Shown one piece after another: positions 8,361 through 17,445 of a stretch of DNA of 61,274 nt. The translations under genes and the position numbers were made by a program. The notes beneath the pieces are model-generated. The model ran no database searches. It saw nothing but the letters and a program-made list of their open reading frames with translations, and was not told the DNA's origin. Where the stretch lies: NCBI GenBank assembly GCA_040754255.1, contig JBFMDA010000002.1, forward strand, positions 1-61,274. Direction: 5' to 3'. This DNA is from SURF-25 sp040754255. GTDB lineage: Bacteria > Omnitrophota > Gorgyraeia > Gygaellales > Profunditerraquicolaceae. Within the stretch, counting starts at the first letter, position 1; every line of letters starts with the position of its first letter.

Positions 8361-8924
8361 TTAATATACCCTTTCTACATATTCGCCGGTCCTGGTATCA
8401 ATCTTTATTTTATCTCCACTATTGACAAACAGGGGAACCTGCACTGTAGCGCCGGTTTCAACGGTAGCAGGCTTTGTGCCGCTTTTGGCAGTATCGCCTT
8501 TAATCCCGGGCTCTGTATGCGTGATCGTAAAATGGATAAAATTAGGAAGGCTGATATTGAGGATATCGTCTTTGTATGAATAGGCGACTACCTCAAGATT
8601 GTCTTTTAAGTATTTTGCGTTATCTCCGAGCGCCGATTCAGTCACAGCTACTTCATCATAGGTCTCCTGGTCCATAAAGTGGTACATACCCGAAGAGGCG
8701 TATTGAAATTGAAGTTTACGTTCTTCAACGTATGCGCTTTCAATCTTCTCATCGCCACGGTATGTTTTTTCTAAAACGTTTCCGCTTTTCATATTCCGTA
8801 CCCTGACCCTTACGAATGCCGCGCCTTTGCCCGGCTTGACATGCTGAAAATCGATCACCTGGTAGACATCGTTGTCTACAAGGATAGTCAGCCCTGATTT
8901 GATTTCATTGATAGAGAGAGCCAC
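8361..8924 (-). CDS. efp: Translation elongation factor P
   Basis: A 187-aa three-domain tRNA-shaped factor that rescues ribosomes stalled at polyproline. The domain I loop carries the conserved Lys in KPGKGAA near 32, the residue modified in many species; no modification enzyme is seen here. Domains II and III show the usual NVEVVAYSYKD-like strand and a C-terminal IDTRTGEYVERV. The start is GTG (8922-8924), overlapping the stop of the upstream peptidase gene as TAGTG, so translation is probably coupled. Confidence 0.95.
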   Translation of the reverse strand: MALSINEIKSGLTILVDNDVYQVIDFQHVKPGKGAAFVRVRVRNMKSGNVLEKTYRGDEKIESAYVEERKLQFQYASSGMYHFMDQETYDEVAVTESALGDNAKYLKDNLEVVAYSYKDDILNISLPNFIHFTITHTEPGIKGDTAKSGTKPATVETGATVQVPLFVNSGDKIKIDTRTGEYVERVY

Positions 8925-9964
8925 TAAAGTATCGCAACTCCTTTCTCAGTCACCAACACCATGTCCTCAATTCGTATTCCGAACTTGCCGTGAAGGTATA
9001 TGCCAGGCTCAACCGTAAAGACCATGCCTTCGCGTACTACCCCTTCGCTCGTTTTAGCGATTCGCGGGTCTTCGTGGATTTCCAAGCCAACGCCATGGCC
9101 TACGCTATGACCAAAAAACCCGCCAAATCCACAACGGGCTATATACTGGCGGGCTGCCGCGTCAATAACCTTCGCAGAAATCCCTGGTTTTATTTTACTT
9201 ATTGCGCTCTTTTGAGCCCGAAGCACAATCTCGTAAGTCTTTTTTACAGTGGTACTTATTTTACCCGAGTTAAAAACCCTTGTCAAGTCGGATTTATACC
9301 CCTGATAATCGACTCCCATATCGATTAACACAGGTTCATCCTTTTCAATCTTTTTATCAGAGGTAATATGGTGCGGAAAGGCGGAATTTTTACCGGAAGC
9401 AACAATAATGGGAAACGCACATGACCGTGCCCCGTGGAACCTGACAAACCTTTCTAGCTCCGCGGCAACCTCAATCTCCCTCCTGCCGGGTGAAATCAAC
9501 GAACGCGCAAACTGCATCGCGTCTTTGGTGATAGTAGCCGCGCGCTTTATCAGGGAAATCTCATTCTCTGTCTTGATGGCACGCAGGTCTTCGATAAAGT
9601 GCGTTTTCTCAACCAAGGTAACTTTTTTACCTAAGCGTTTTTTCATTAACGCGTACGCAGAGTAACTGATATAGCGCCCTTCGAAACCAACGCGTTTTAA
9701 GCCAAGACCCAGGCATTCTTTGGCAGCCAATTCTACCAGAGACCCGCTTGATGCCCTTATCTGAAAACCGCTCGTTTGCTCTTTAAGTTCATCGGAATAC
9801 CTGGCGTCGGTCAAGAAAATGCTTTTCCGGGGAGTAATTAAAAGGTAGGTGTCACGGCAAGGATACCCTGCCGTATACGAAACATTTGGGGAAGAAGAAA
9901 GCAGGATTCCGTCAAGGCGATCTGACGATAGTTTCCGCGTAACCTGCGCAAGCCTCTGATTCAT
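8924..9964 (-). CDS. pepQ: Xaa-Pro aminopeptidase/dipeptidase (M24)
   Basis: A 346-aa two-domain enzyme: a creatinase N-terminal domain (about 1-125) and a pita-bread M24 catalytic domain. The five metal ligands can be seen: the two Asp in LIDMGVDYQGYKSDLTRVF, the His in GHSVGHGVGL, and the Glu in TVEPGIY and in IRIEDMV. It cleaves peptides next to proline. The pairing aroQ-pepQ-efp is widespread in bacteria. PepQ versus PepP specificity cannot be settled from sequence. Confidence 0.92.
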   Translation of the reverse strand: MNQRLAQVTRKLSSDRLDGILLSSSPNVSYTAGYPCRDTYLLITPRKSIFLTDARYSDELKEQTSGFQIRASSGSLVELAAKECLGLGLKRVGFEGRYISYSAYALMKKRLGKKVTLVEKTHFIEDLRAIKTENEISLIKRAATITKDAMQFARSLISPGRREIEVAAELERFVRFHGARSCAFPIIVASGKNSAFPHHITSDKKIEKDEPVLIDMGVDYQGYKSDLTRVFNSGKISTTVKKTYEIVLRAQKSAISKIKPGISAKVIDAAARQYIARCGFGGFFGHSVGHGVGLEIHEDPRIAKTSEGVVREGMVFTVEPGIYLHGKFGIRIEDMVLVTEKGVAIL

Positions 9965-9967
9965 TGT

Positions 9968-10408
9968 TTATGTAAGCAGACTGCATAGCGCCTCCAGCCC
10001 CAAAAGATAGCTTTGAGGGCCAAAGCCCATAATCGTACCTTTTGCCACCGGGCTGATCAGCGACTTATGCCTGAATTCTTCTCTTGTGTAAATATTGGAA
10101 AGGTGGACTTCGACCGCAGGAACCTGAGCTGCGGCAAGCGCGTCTCTAATTGCCACACTCGTATGCGTATATGCGGCAGGATTAATAAGAATCCCCTCAA
10201 AAGTGCCTCTACTCTTGCAAATCAGGTCAACGATTTCGCCTTCATGGTTTGATTGCGTAATAACCAGCCGGACTTTCTTCTTTTTTGCCCGCTCCTTAAG
10301 GCTGCGGTTTATTTGAGCCAGGGTGGTTGTGCCATATACCTGCGGCTCGCGCCGACCAAGCAGATTAAGATTCGGGCCGTGGATTACTAATATCTTTCTA
10401 ACCGCCAT
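9968..10408 (-). CDS. aroQ: 3-dehydroquinate dehydratase, type II
   Basis: Catalyses 3-dehydroquinate to 3-dehydroshikimate in the shikimate pathway. The start region IHGPNLNLLGRREPQVYG includes the catalytic Tyr. NHEGEIVD, NPAAYTHTSVAIRDAL and EVHLSNIYTREEFR complete the type II active site. I chose ATG 10408 (MAVRKILV), with GAGG a few bases upstream, over an in-frame TTG at 10423. Either way it overlaps the stop of the Trm112-like gene, so translation is probably coupled. Confidence 0.95.
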   Translation of the reverse strand: MAVRKILVIHGPNLNLLGRREPQVYGTTTLAQINRSLKERAKKKKVRLVITQSNHEGEIVDLICKSRGTFEGILINPAAYTHTSVAIRDALAAAQVPAVEVHLSNIYTREEFRHKSLISPVAKGTIMGFGPQSYLLGLEALCSLLT

Positions 10409-10586
10409 TTTTCGCCTCGTCAATTAGCATAACCGGAACGCCGTGTATAAAGGGGTAGCTCTTCCCGCATTTTTTACACACGACTTTTGCCCCTACCATA
10501 TCCACATCGCCTTTACAGTCAGGGCAGGCAAGGATATCCATAAGCAGCCGGTCTGGGCTTGTGTTACTTTTTTGTTTTTTCGACAT
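10398..10586 (-). CDS. Trm112-like zinc-ribbon protein
   Basis: A 62-aa protein with two CxxC knuckles (CPDCKG and CKKCGK) and the family ending YPFIHGVPVMLIDEA. In other organisms Trm112 proteins bind and activate methyltransferases that modify tRNA, rRNA and release factor. Bacterial YcaR-like members are small and often lie beside unrelated genes, so the partner here is unknown. It overlaps both neighbours (DUF1844 upstream, aroQ downstream). Confidence 0.85.
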   Translation of the reverse strand: MSKKQKSNTSPDRLLMDILACPDCKGDVDMVGAKVVCKKCGKSYPFIHGVPVMLIDEAKNGG

Positions 10587-10902
10587 ATTGCATTTTTAGC
10601 TCGTAAAGCACGTTTTCAAAAAATGAGCCTTCTTCGCTATCTAGGTTACCCTTAGTCTTTTCCTTTAGCATATCAAGGGTATCAATAATGAATTTTGCCT
10701 GGCTTACGTCTTCCTCTTTCTGATTGGTAACGGGGTTTTCTATTAATCCGAGGAATATCGAGGCCTGCAGCGAAAGGGTGGAAACAAAAAATTTAAAATC
10801 CGCAACAGGCGGCACGAACTCACCCCCCTGCTCGCTATGGACCTTTTCTTTCTCTACATTTTCTTTCCATGCATCGTCAATCCGTTTATTTTTTTCATCC
10901 AT
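10564..10902 (-). CDS. DUF1844 family protein
   Basis: A 112-aa cytoplasmic protein with the DUF1844 core PPVADFKFFVSTLSLQASIFLG, followed by helices with QAKFIIDTLDMLKEKTKGNL. The function of the family is unknown. Its members are small helical proteins common in several deeply branching and delta-type bacterial groups. The N-terminal 30 residues are charged and probably flexible. It overlaps the Trm112-like gene by 23 bases. Confidence 0.85.
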   Translation of the reverse strand: MDEKNKRIDDAWKENVEKEKVHSEQGGEFVPPVADFKFFVSTLSLQASIFLGLIENPVTNQKEEDVSQAKFIIDTLDMLKEKTKGNLDSEEGSFFENVLYELKMQYVEKTKK

Positions 10903-10935
10903 CGCTGCTCTAACCCTCCCTATAATGACCTTCGG

Positions 10936-11754
10936 TTAATAGATTACCATGCCCGCATAACCTACTACGCTGCTTGAGTCATTGCTGGCCGCAGCACTTG
11001 TCTGGTATTTGATAAGTTCTCCCTTTGTTGCGCCAAGCGTTTTGGCTGCGGACAACATCACGGCAACCGCCGCATATCCGCACATCGAAATTCCATGCCT
11101 TGCAATCCCTTCAAAGAGGCCGGCTTCATTAAGCGCCAGTATCGCCTCAATCGCTATCCTGTCTTTCTTCTCCACGCGGTCCTGCGGTTCGTAGTGCGTC
11201 ATGTCGGTGCTGGCCGCTATAATAACCGAACCCTTCAGTCTTTTTGCAATAATCGCTTCGGCGATCTGCTCCCCGATACGTTTCAGGACCGAAAGTTCAC
11301 CCGGAAAAATCGTAAGCGGCACAATATCAAAAGATTTCCTAAAATACTGCAACACAGGCAGCTCGACTTCGAGAGAATGCTCATACCTGTGCGCAACTGT
11401 ATCTTCTTTGAGGTATGGTGAAGACGATGCCATTTGCCTGGCAAGGCCGGAGTTAACCTGCACTTCTCCCATCGGGGTCTGCCACGCCCCTTCAGTCATT
11501 ATGCTGAATTCCTCTCCGTAGCCGGAATGGTTAGGGCCTATTAATACTACGGTATCTTTTAACTTCATCGACAGCACAGTTTCAACGGCAACCCTGCCAG
11601 AATATACATACCCTGCATGAGGCAATACGCAGGCAATAACATCTTTTTTGGAAGGCTCCTTAATGACAAAACTGGCAATCAGTTTTCTTATTTCCTGACC
11701 GGTGGCAGGATAGAATTGGCCTGCAACCACGGGTTTACGGATTTCACCTGGCAT
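10936..11754 (-). CDS. amrB: MEMO family protein (AmmeMemoRadiSam system protein B)
   Basis: A 272-aa protein of the MEMO1 fold, related to extradiol dioxygenases and MhpB. Motifs include VAGQFYPA, LPHAGYVYSG, IGPNHSGYG, HSLEVELPVLQY and AASTDMTHY, with His residues that could bind metal. Unlike the second copy at 36597, it has no signal peptide and no AMMECR1 domain, so it should be cytoplasmic. The function of the AmmeMemoRadiSam system is not established. It overlaps the TIM-barrel gene upstream by 11 bases. Confidence 0.9.
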   Translation of the reverse strand: MPGEIRKPVVAGQFYPATGQEIRKLIASFVIKEPSKKDVIACVLPHAGYVYSGRVAVETVLSMKLKDTVVLIGPNHSGYGEEFSIMTEGAWQTPMGEVQVNSGLARQMASSSPYLKEDTVAHRYEHSLEVELPVLQYFRKSFDIVPLTIFPGELSVLKRIGEQIAEAIIAKRLKGSVIIAASTDMTHYEPQDRVEKKDRIAIEAILALNEAGLFEGIARHGISMCGYAAVAVMLSAAKTLGATKGELIKYQTSAAASNDSSSVVGYAGMVIY

Positions 11755-12661
11755 AGGATACCCTTTCGTTCAAAAACGCGTTACCGGCCTTCAGTGCGAG
11801 TGCGCTTGAACTACGGTGTGCTTCTATGATCTTAATGGTACCTTCGCTTAAAAACTCCGACAGGATCCCGAAATCAAATTCGCCCGTTCCGGGTGCTTTA
11901 TGGTCATTACAGCCAATAATGTCGTGCATGTGCACGCCGAGAAGGCACCTTTTAAACGCTTTAATATATTCAAAGTGCCTATGGAACCCCAAATTTTGCA
12001 TTACCTGCGCATGGCCGGTATCGTGCCAATAACGAAGGCTTGAACCCCTGAATTGCGTGAAGATGTACAGGAGTTCTTCGAAAGACGGGATTTCACGATA
12101 GTAAAAGCGGTTTTCGAGCCCCAAAAGAATATTATTCTTTTCTGCAAAGCGGTTTAATTCCTCCAGGCTTCGAAGCGCGTTCTGCAAAAAAGGCTTAGCT
12201 GCTTTCTTTCTTTCCTGTATTGCTTGGTTTTTCCTCTTTAAGAGCAGACGAAAATTGTTTTTGCCGTGTAAATATATAAGGCCCCTTGTGCGGTCGGGAA
12301 TTTCTACTCTGCCGCAATGCAACACTACTGCCTTAGCTCCAAGCCAGGCAGCGGTAGTAATGGTTTTTTTGGTATAACGTAACGCAAGACGCCTTTCCTC
12401 CTCATCCAAAGAAGCTAAAGAATAACAATCGGGGAGGGCTTTTTCTCTGGACATGCCAGAGGGAATGGGACAAAAGTTATGAATACTTACTATGCGGCAG
12501 CGTTTATTAGCAATGAGCTTTTTAAACCCGTTCACAATAACAGCGTTGAGGTTATAACTCAACTCAAACGTCTTAAACCCAAGTTTTTCCAGTTCAGATA
12601 CAATGGCCCCTGCGCTACGGTGGCGGTATGCGTTCCAGGCAGTCGAAACCCCAAACACCAT
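11744..12661 (-). CDS. Xylose-isomerase-like TIM-barrel sugar-phosphate isomerase/epimerase
   Basis: A 305-aa protein of the AP-endonuclease family 2 / sugar phosphate isomerase fold. Metal-site features seen are VLHCGR near 117, GLENRFYYREIPS near 181 with the Glu, RYWHDTGHAQV near 216 and GVHMHDI near 247. The substrate is unknown, and endonuclease IV activity seems unlikely because its longer signature motifs are absent. It starts directly after the rpsU stop codon. Confidence 0.82.
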   Translation of the reverse strand: MVFGVSTAWNAYRHRSAGAIVSELEKLGFKTFELSYNLNAVIVNGFKKLIANKRCRIVSIHNFCPIPSGMSREKALPDCYSLASLDEEERRLALRYTKKTITTAAWLGAKAVVLHCGRVEIPDRTRGLIYLHGKNNFRLLLKRKNQAIQERKKAAKPFLQNALRSLEELNRFAEKNNILLGLENRFYYREIPSFEELLYIFTQFRGSSLRYWHDTGHAQVMQNLGFHRHFEYIKAFKRCLLGVHMHDIIGCNDHKAPGTGEFDFGILSEFLSEGTIKIIEAHRSSSALALKAGNAFLNERVSYAR

Positions 12662-12823
12662 TTACCGCCTGCCCTTAGCTTTCCTTCGCTTGCGCTCACT
12701 GGGCTTTTCATAATGCTTGCGGTCCCTGACTTCCCTTAAAATACCTTCCTGCTCAATCTGTTTCTTGAAACGCCGCATTGCCGCTTCAAACGACTCGCCT
12801 TTCCTTATCTCAATCTGCGACAT
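12662..12823 (-). CDS. rpsU: 30S ribosomal protein S21
   Basis: A short 53-aa gene starting at ATG 12821-12823. The product is very basic and matches bS21: it opens SQIEIRKGESFEAAMRRFKK and continues with VRDRKHYEKPSERKRRK. S21 helps mRNA recognition by the 30S subunit. A strong Shine-Dalgarno sequence, AGGAGG (about 12835-12840), lies 11 to 16 bases upstream of the ATG, and a good promoter lies just beyond. It is the first gene of the long leftward operon, and its stop codon directly abuts the next start. Confidence 0.96.
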   Translation of the reverse strand: MSQIEIRKGESFEAAMRRFKKQIEQEGILREVRDRKHYEKPSERKRRKAKGRR

Positions 12824-12857
12824 CTAATCACCATCCTCCTCATCTTGAATTTAGTAA

Positions 12858-12886
12858 ACTATATCATTAATTTTAATGTGAGTCAA
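12858..12886 (-). promoter_or_regulatory. Sigma70-type promoter of the rpsU operon
   Basis: On the minus strand TTGACT (-35, 12881-12886) and TATAGT (-10, 12858-12863) are separated by exactly 17 bases. Each hexamer differs from consensus at one position. It sits about 35 bases upstream of the rpsU ATG, in the gap after the last gene of the radical SAM operon. It should drive the whole run of genes down to position 1. Confidence 0.8.
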
Positions 12887-12928
12887 ACGTTTTAAAGGAA
12901 TATAATGAGAAAATTTAACAAATAATTC

Positions 12929-14272
12929 TTATATAAGGGTTTTAAGGACTCTTGCGACCCTGCTTTTATTAGAAAGGTTTTTGATATCCTTTACAGTAAA
13001 ATGCCGTTTTGAAAAATTATTTTGGATTTCTTCCAAGTCTTCTACAGTAAGTTCATCGTTTGCAAACGGCATAAGCGAAGGGGCTAACTCCTCCAAATCC
13101 CTACCCTTTATGAGATGTGTATACTTAGCGTATTCTTCGGTACCGGGAATGGGGGTATAAGGCAACACCACCGGCAAGCATCCCAATTTCCAAACGTCTA
13201 TCAAAGTAAGGAGAATAGATTCTAAGCTCTGTCCGGGCAGGCCTATCAGAACAAATAACCAAATGTCATTCTCGTAACGCATGGTTTTATGGCAAAAATA
13301 ACCTTCGGCCTTAAATAATTTTACGACCTTCTCAAAATACGAAAGCTTCAGGTTCTTATGAAACCTGCGCTGCAAATTAAAATCACTGCTTTCTAAGGCC
13401 AGGCCTATATAGCTAACTCCGCTTAAACGCAATTTTCTGATAAGCTCCGGGTAAATTAAGCGCGGGTCGAAACCCTCAGGGATCTGAATAGATAGATCAA
13501 GTTTTAATTTTATAATCCTATCAAGTAATTTTTCAAAGTACACTTTTGCATCCTGCAAAATATTTGACTCCCAAAAAACTATTTTTCTGATGCCGCTGTT
13601 AACGCGCGATTGTAACTCAACGATAACATCTTCTATGGGGCGGTGCGTAATAATTCTGCCTTCTATTTTCGGAACTGCACAGTAGCTGCAGTTGTTACAA
13701 CAACCGCGGGTTGTTTTTATTATAGCGTATTTATATTCCTTTTCTCTCATTAGCTCCATAGCGGGCGGCAAATCGCCGGCTCCTTTAAATTGCCCGACAA
13801 TAACAGTATCCGCCCTTGATCTTTTGGCATGCTCAGGAGCAAGAGTTGGATAAATTCCTCCGATGGTAACAGGAATGTCCGGATACGCTTTTTTACAGAT
13901 CTCCACCACCCTATGGACGCCTTCCCAATAGAAAGTCAAGGATGAGCCCACATAGATTTCATCAGGTTTTTTAATTTTTCGTAGCTCGGTAATAAAAAAG
14001 GAATAAGGCTTACCGATATGGTAACGTTTTTTAAATATTTTCTTACTTCCCATGCCGCATCTTTTTTTATCAAAATGCCTGACCGGTTCATTATAGGGGT
14101 GGTCTTCTCCTATGTATTTATACATACCTTCTAGGAAATCAAAAAGGCGTACTTGACAGCCTTGATTTTTAAAAAAGGCTCCGATTTTTAATAATCCTGT
14201 GTTGTAATCAAAGTTTGCGTTTGGACGGCTATCTAGCAAGGGAGGGTTTATTAGTAATATTTCTTTCGGCAT
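12929..14272 (-). CDS. B12-binding-type radical SAM protein (last gene of the Hxs-like operon)
   Basis: A 447-aa protein with a Rossmann-like N-terminal half (ILLINPPLLDS at the start, VTIGGIYPTLAPEHA near 135) typical of cobalamin-binding radical SAM enzymes. The radical SAM core follows, with the cluster motif CCNNCSYC near 187. No clear DxHxxG cobalamin motif was seen, so B12 binding is uncertain. Such enzymes often methylate unactivated carbons or build natural products. It is the most distal gene of the operon, 13 bases after the preceding radical SAM gene. Confidence 0.8.
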   Translation of the reverse strand: MPKEILLINPPLLDSRPNANFDYNTGLLKIGAFFKNQGCQVRLFDFLEGMYKYIGEDHPYNEPVRHFDKKRCGMGSKKIFKKRYHIGKPYSFFITELRKIKKPDEIYVGSSLTFYWEGVHRVVEICKKAYPDIPVTIGGIYPTLAPEHAKRSRADTVIVGQFKGAGDLPPAMELMREKEYKYAIIKTTRGCCNNCSYCAVPKIEGRIITHRPIEDVIVELQSRVNSGIRKIVFWESNILQDAKVYFEKLLDRIIKLKLDLSIQIPEGFDPRLIYPELIRKLRLSGVSYIGLALESSDFNLQRRFHKNLKLSYFEKVVKLFKAEGYFCHKTMRYENDIWLFVLIGLPGQSLESILLTLIDVWKLGCLPVVLPYTPIPGTEEYAKYTHLIKGRDLEELAPSLMPFANDELTVEDLEEIQNNFSKRHFTVKDIKNLSNKSRVARVLKTLI

Positions 14273-14285
14273 ACGAATTCTGGTT

Positions 14286-15266
14286 TTATAGCGGTTTTAT
14301 TTCGGAATCACCGTAGTGATAAATGTGATTTAAAAAAACTCCGGGGCAATATTGTCCAATTTGACAATGGACACACTTGCGTAATTTGTGGTACGAAAAA
14401 ACCCTAGAGTACAAAAATATCGCATCAGATATAGTGTCGTCTGTTTTTAATAATAAGTTCTCGTTATAGCTTTTTTGGCAAGAAACTATTCTCGCAAATC
14501 TTTTTGGCGATAACTCTTTTAAGACACACAATGGATAGCCGATAAAATTTAAATCGGAATTCCTAAATTTTGCTACTATTTCTTTGTAAGATGGCATCAA
14601 ATTTTTATAAGGAAGCTTTGCTTTATATTTAAGATGCAGTATCGAAAGGGTTTCTTTTGTAACTTTAGCGCAAAGCCCTATTATTCTATCTAAGTGGGCT
14701 ATATTTTGCTTAAGTAACAACGTGTGCGGGTAAATTTTTACACCTGAATGTGCCCTTAGATTATCCATGCCGCTTCTTAGCAGTCGATAGCTCTTGCAAT
14801 TTGCAACTATCTTATTATGTAATTTGTTTATACCGTATATCGGAATAGATATATTCCTTAATCCGCATCCTAGAAGTTTTTCGGTAAATGCGTGGTCAGA
14901 GAAAAATTCGCCGGATGAAATGGTTTCAATTGTTTTAAAACCGCATGTATTCGCAAATTCTAATAATTCTAAGATCCCAGGATAACGCAAGGGTTCATTC
15001 GCGGCAAGAAGCAAATGGGGCACCTTGTTTTTTTTATTAGACCGAATTAAATTTTTAAGTTTAGTGAGGCTTGATTCGTTATAGCCTTTATCAGGTTCAT
15101 CTTTATGAAAGCAAAAGATGCAGTAATTGCCGCACCCGGTTGAAAAACTTAGAACATTATATTTTTTATTGCAGCCCATCCCCTTTAATAAATGAAGCTG
15201 TTTGTCAAATGGTGAACTAAAAATACTTAGAAGAGCCTTATTATCCTGGTTAGAATCAGAATACAT
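14286..15266 (-). CDS. HxsC-like radical SAM protein
   Basis: A 326-aa radical SAM protein with the cluster motif CGNYCIFC near 45. The SAM-binding segment reads AANEPLRYPG instead of GGEP. The C-terminal auxiliary region holds the four-Cys pattern shared across this operon: YPLC near 248, then CVHCQIGQYC (Cx2Cx5C) and an ending SEIKPL. It is closest to the second half of the 694-aa tandem protein at 19323. Likely acts on the operon's peptide, but its reaction is unknown. It lies 8 bases after the A24 peptidase gene. Confidence 0.8.
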   Translation of the reverse strand: MYSDSNQDNKALLSIFSSPFDKQLHLLKGMGCNKKYNVLSFSTGCGNYCIFCFHKDEPDKGYNESSLTKLKNLIRSNKKNKVPHLLLAANEPLRYPGILELLEFANTCGFKTIETISSGEFFSDHAFTEKLLGCGLRNISIPIYGINKLHNKIVANCKSYRLLRSGMDNLRAHSGVKIYPHTLLLKQNIAHLDRIIGLCAKVTKETLSILHLKYKAKLPYKNLMPSYKEIVAKFRNSDLNFIGYPLCVLKELSPKRFARIVSCQKSYNENLLLKTDDTISDAIFLYSRVFSYHKLRKCVHCQIGQYCPGVFLNHIYHYGDSEIKPL

Positions 15267-15274
15267 CTTGGTTT

Positions 15275-16426
15275 TTAGAAATAGGCGTGACTGATTTTTC
15301 CATACAGTAACAAATTTATTATAGGAAATTTAACTAATACGGTTATCACGGCGCCCAAAAATATAAAAGGTGCCAGTGGCAACGTTTTGTATATCTCTAT
15401 TTTTATAGGTAAACTTTTTTTTGTTACAATCTTTTTTATTTCATTAACCTGGTCTTTAGTCAACCCATCGGGATAAAGTGTACCAATTCCCTTGAAACCG
15501 AATTTCAGGATTGACTCTTCAGTGAGCTGTGATTTATCAGGCAAATTGTCAACCGACACCTCTTCTATTACATCGTTTCTTAAAGACAATAATCTCTTGA
15601 GAGAATAAAAAAGCGCAAAAAAGTAAGTAACATTCCTTACATACACAATAAAACTGAAAATTACAGCTGAGCCATATACTAGTAAAAAACTAATTAAAAG
15701 GACAGCCGTTACGAAACTTATAAAGACCAGTATTGTAGTTCGCGTAGCCAAAATTTTATTAAATGTTCTGAATAATAAAAGCGGCATTAGATAACTCACC
15801 AGCGAAACACTAGAGGATGATTTAAGGTATCTAAAATTAGCATCATACATTACCAGCTGAATCAGGATAAGCAAAGTAATATAACACCAGACGAATTTCA
15901 AATATTGATTTTTTTTCTTATTCATGTACTTAAAAATATTTCCAAAAGAAAACAGAAACGCTTCGTAAAAACCGCGTGAGCCGCTCTTTTGTAGCTTATT
16001 TCTAATAAAACCGACCGCCCTGATAAGAAAAACGGCTAATAAGTAAATAAAAAGCAACGCGAACACATTTGTTAAAAAAACAACTATGGGATAAAGCGGC
16101 AACATTTTTTGAAAAGGATCTACTTTTAATAGCACAAAAAATGAAAACAAAATAAAAAGCTTGGAATCTCCGGCTGCCCAGAATCCCAAATACCAAATTA
16201 TAAACGCGAGCAAAATTATTAACGAGGCATTCACAATCATAAAAGAAAGAAAACGAAGACTTGCATATTTCCACAACAACAAATATATAATGCTGATGGC
16301 AGTAAAAAATATACCCGCAATTACCAAATTATTTTTGATTTTTGAATATCTAATATCACTATACGAGCTACACAAACCAATAATTACAAACATAACGAAA
16401 TAAACAAGGTTTTCCATATAATTCAA
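15275..16426 (-). CDS. Archaeal-type A24 prepilin/class III signal peptidase
   Basis: A 383-aa polytopic membrane protein. The first catalytic Asp lies in SYSDIRYSKIKN near 22 and the second in AAGDSKLF near 86, matching the A24 aspartyl peptidase pattern. The long middle part has several more membrane helices. The C-terminus, TLPLAPFIFLGAVITVL, resembles the A24B archaeal preflagellin peptidases rather than bacterial PilD, and no CxxC zinc domain is visible. Its place inside the radical SAM operon, away from the pilus genes at 55-61 kb, suggests a dedicated substrate, but which one is unknown. An ATG at 16417 is an alternative start. Confidence 0.78.
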   Translation of the reverse strand: MNYMENLVYFVMFVIIGLCSSYSDIRYSKIKNNLVIAGIFFTAISIIYLLLWKYASLRFLSFMIVNASLIILLAFIIWYLGFWAAGDSKLFILFSFFVLLKVDPFQKMLPLYPIVVFLTNVFALLFIYLLAVFLIRAVGFIRNKLQKSGSRGFYEAFLFSFGNIFKYMNKKKNQYLKFVWCYITLLILIQLVMYDANFRYLKSSSSVSLVSYLMPLLLFRTFNKILATRTTILVFISFVTAVLLISFLLVYGSAVIFSFIVYVRNVTYFFALFYSLKRLLSLRNDVIEEVSVDNLPDKSQLTEESILKFGFKGIGTLYPDGLTKDQVNEIKKIVTKKSLPIKIEIYKTLPLAPFIFLGAVITVLVKFPIINLLLYGKISHAYF

Positions 16427-16455
16427 TGAGTGCTGAAACTAATTCTTTTTTTGAC

Positions 16456-17442
16456 TTAATATGCTGAAATAATTTTTTTTATAATTACGTTGGGATCGCT
16501 AAAAATAGGATAGAGTTCTTGGCTTCCGTACATATTGATATATTCTTTCTGGACTCCCGCACAAATTCTATTGACAGCGCAATAGACGCAACAGTCGGCT
16601 TTAATTCTAAATTTTGTCGGTTTCACCATTCTTACCTTATCCATTCTTTTTTTACTTATAAACGAACAAATATAAAGTTCGTTCTTGACTATTTTTCTGG
16701 TTTCGGATGAAAGCTCTTCAAAGCCTTGCATATAACATAACGGGACCCGCTCGATTCTCATTGTCTTACCATGTGTTCTCAATAACTCGACAGTTTTTTT
16801 CAGCTCCAACTCGATATCTGTATATCTTGCAACAATCCATTGGTTATTTACTACCCTGCTATTCATTTCGCCATCAGCCTTTCCCGGGTCGAGATTATTG
16901 TACACAAAATGGCGTATGTCGGGAAACGCCTTAATGAAAAATCCTGCAGTAATGGAAAGATTTTTGCAATTGAGCGTATTTATAGTACTATTGAGCGCCA
17001 CTTTAAAGCCCACCTTCAGTGAGTTCTCTAGCCCTTTTATTGCTTTTTTAAAATGGCCTTTCTTTTGAGATAACCTGTCTGCGATACTGCTACTATCAGA
17101 GTGAATTGAAATATTAATATCCCTTAGCCCTGATTTAAAAAGTTTTTTTGCCAGGCAAAGGTTTTCCAGTTCGCAGCCATTCGTAATTATCCTGCTTGCA
17201 ATGCCGTTTTTCTGAATAAAAGATATTACCTCCGGTAAAAAGCTTACCAATGTCGGCTCCCCGCCCGTAAGAATGATTTCAGAGATGTCTTGTTTTTTTA
17301 AAGCGGCGATTTTGTTTTTTATTTCATTTAAGCCATAATTTTTTTTAAATTGTGGGTTAGAACAAAATAGGCACTCATTATTACATTCCCGGGTAATCTG
17401 AAGATAGGCTGCTTTTCTGGGCCTTGCGCTCGTCATATACAT
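16456..17442 (-). CDS. HxsC-like radical SAM protein
   Basis: A 328-aa radical SAM protein. The cluster motif CNNECLFC lies near 20 and TGGEPTL near 60. The auxiliary region has VPLC near 237 and CVYCAVNRIC near 295, followed by AGVQKEYINMYGSQELYPI, the ending shared by its paralogs. Together these give the four Cys expected for a second Fe-S cluster. It follows the GYPxCC gene after 3 bases. Substrate unknown; by context it probably modifies the HxsA-like peptide or another operon product. Confidence 0.82.
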   Translation of the reverse strand: MYMTSARPRKAAYLQITRECNNECLFCSNPQFKKNYGLNEIKNKIAALKKQDISEIILTGGEPTLVSFLPEVISFIQKNGIASRIITNGCELENLCLAKKLFKSGLRDINISIHSDSSSIADRLSQKKGHFKKAIKGLENSLKVGFKVALNSTINTLNCKNLSITAGFFIKAFPDIRHFVYNNLDPGKADGEMNSRVVNNQWIVARYTDIELELKKTVELLRTHGKTMRIERVPLCYMQGFEELSSETRKIVKNELYICSFISKKRMDKVRMVKPTKFRIKADCCVYCAVNRICAGVQKEYINMYGSQELYPIFSDPNVIIKKIISAY

Positions 17443-17445
17443 AGT

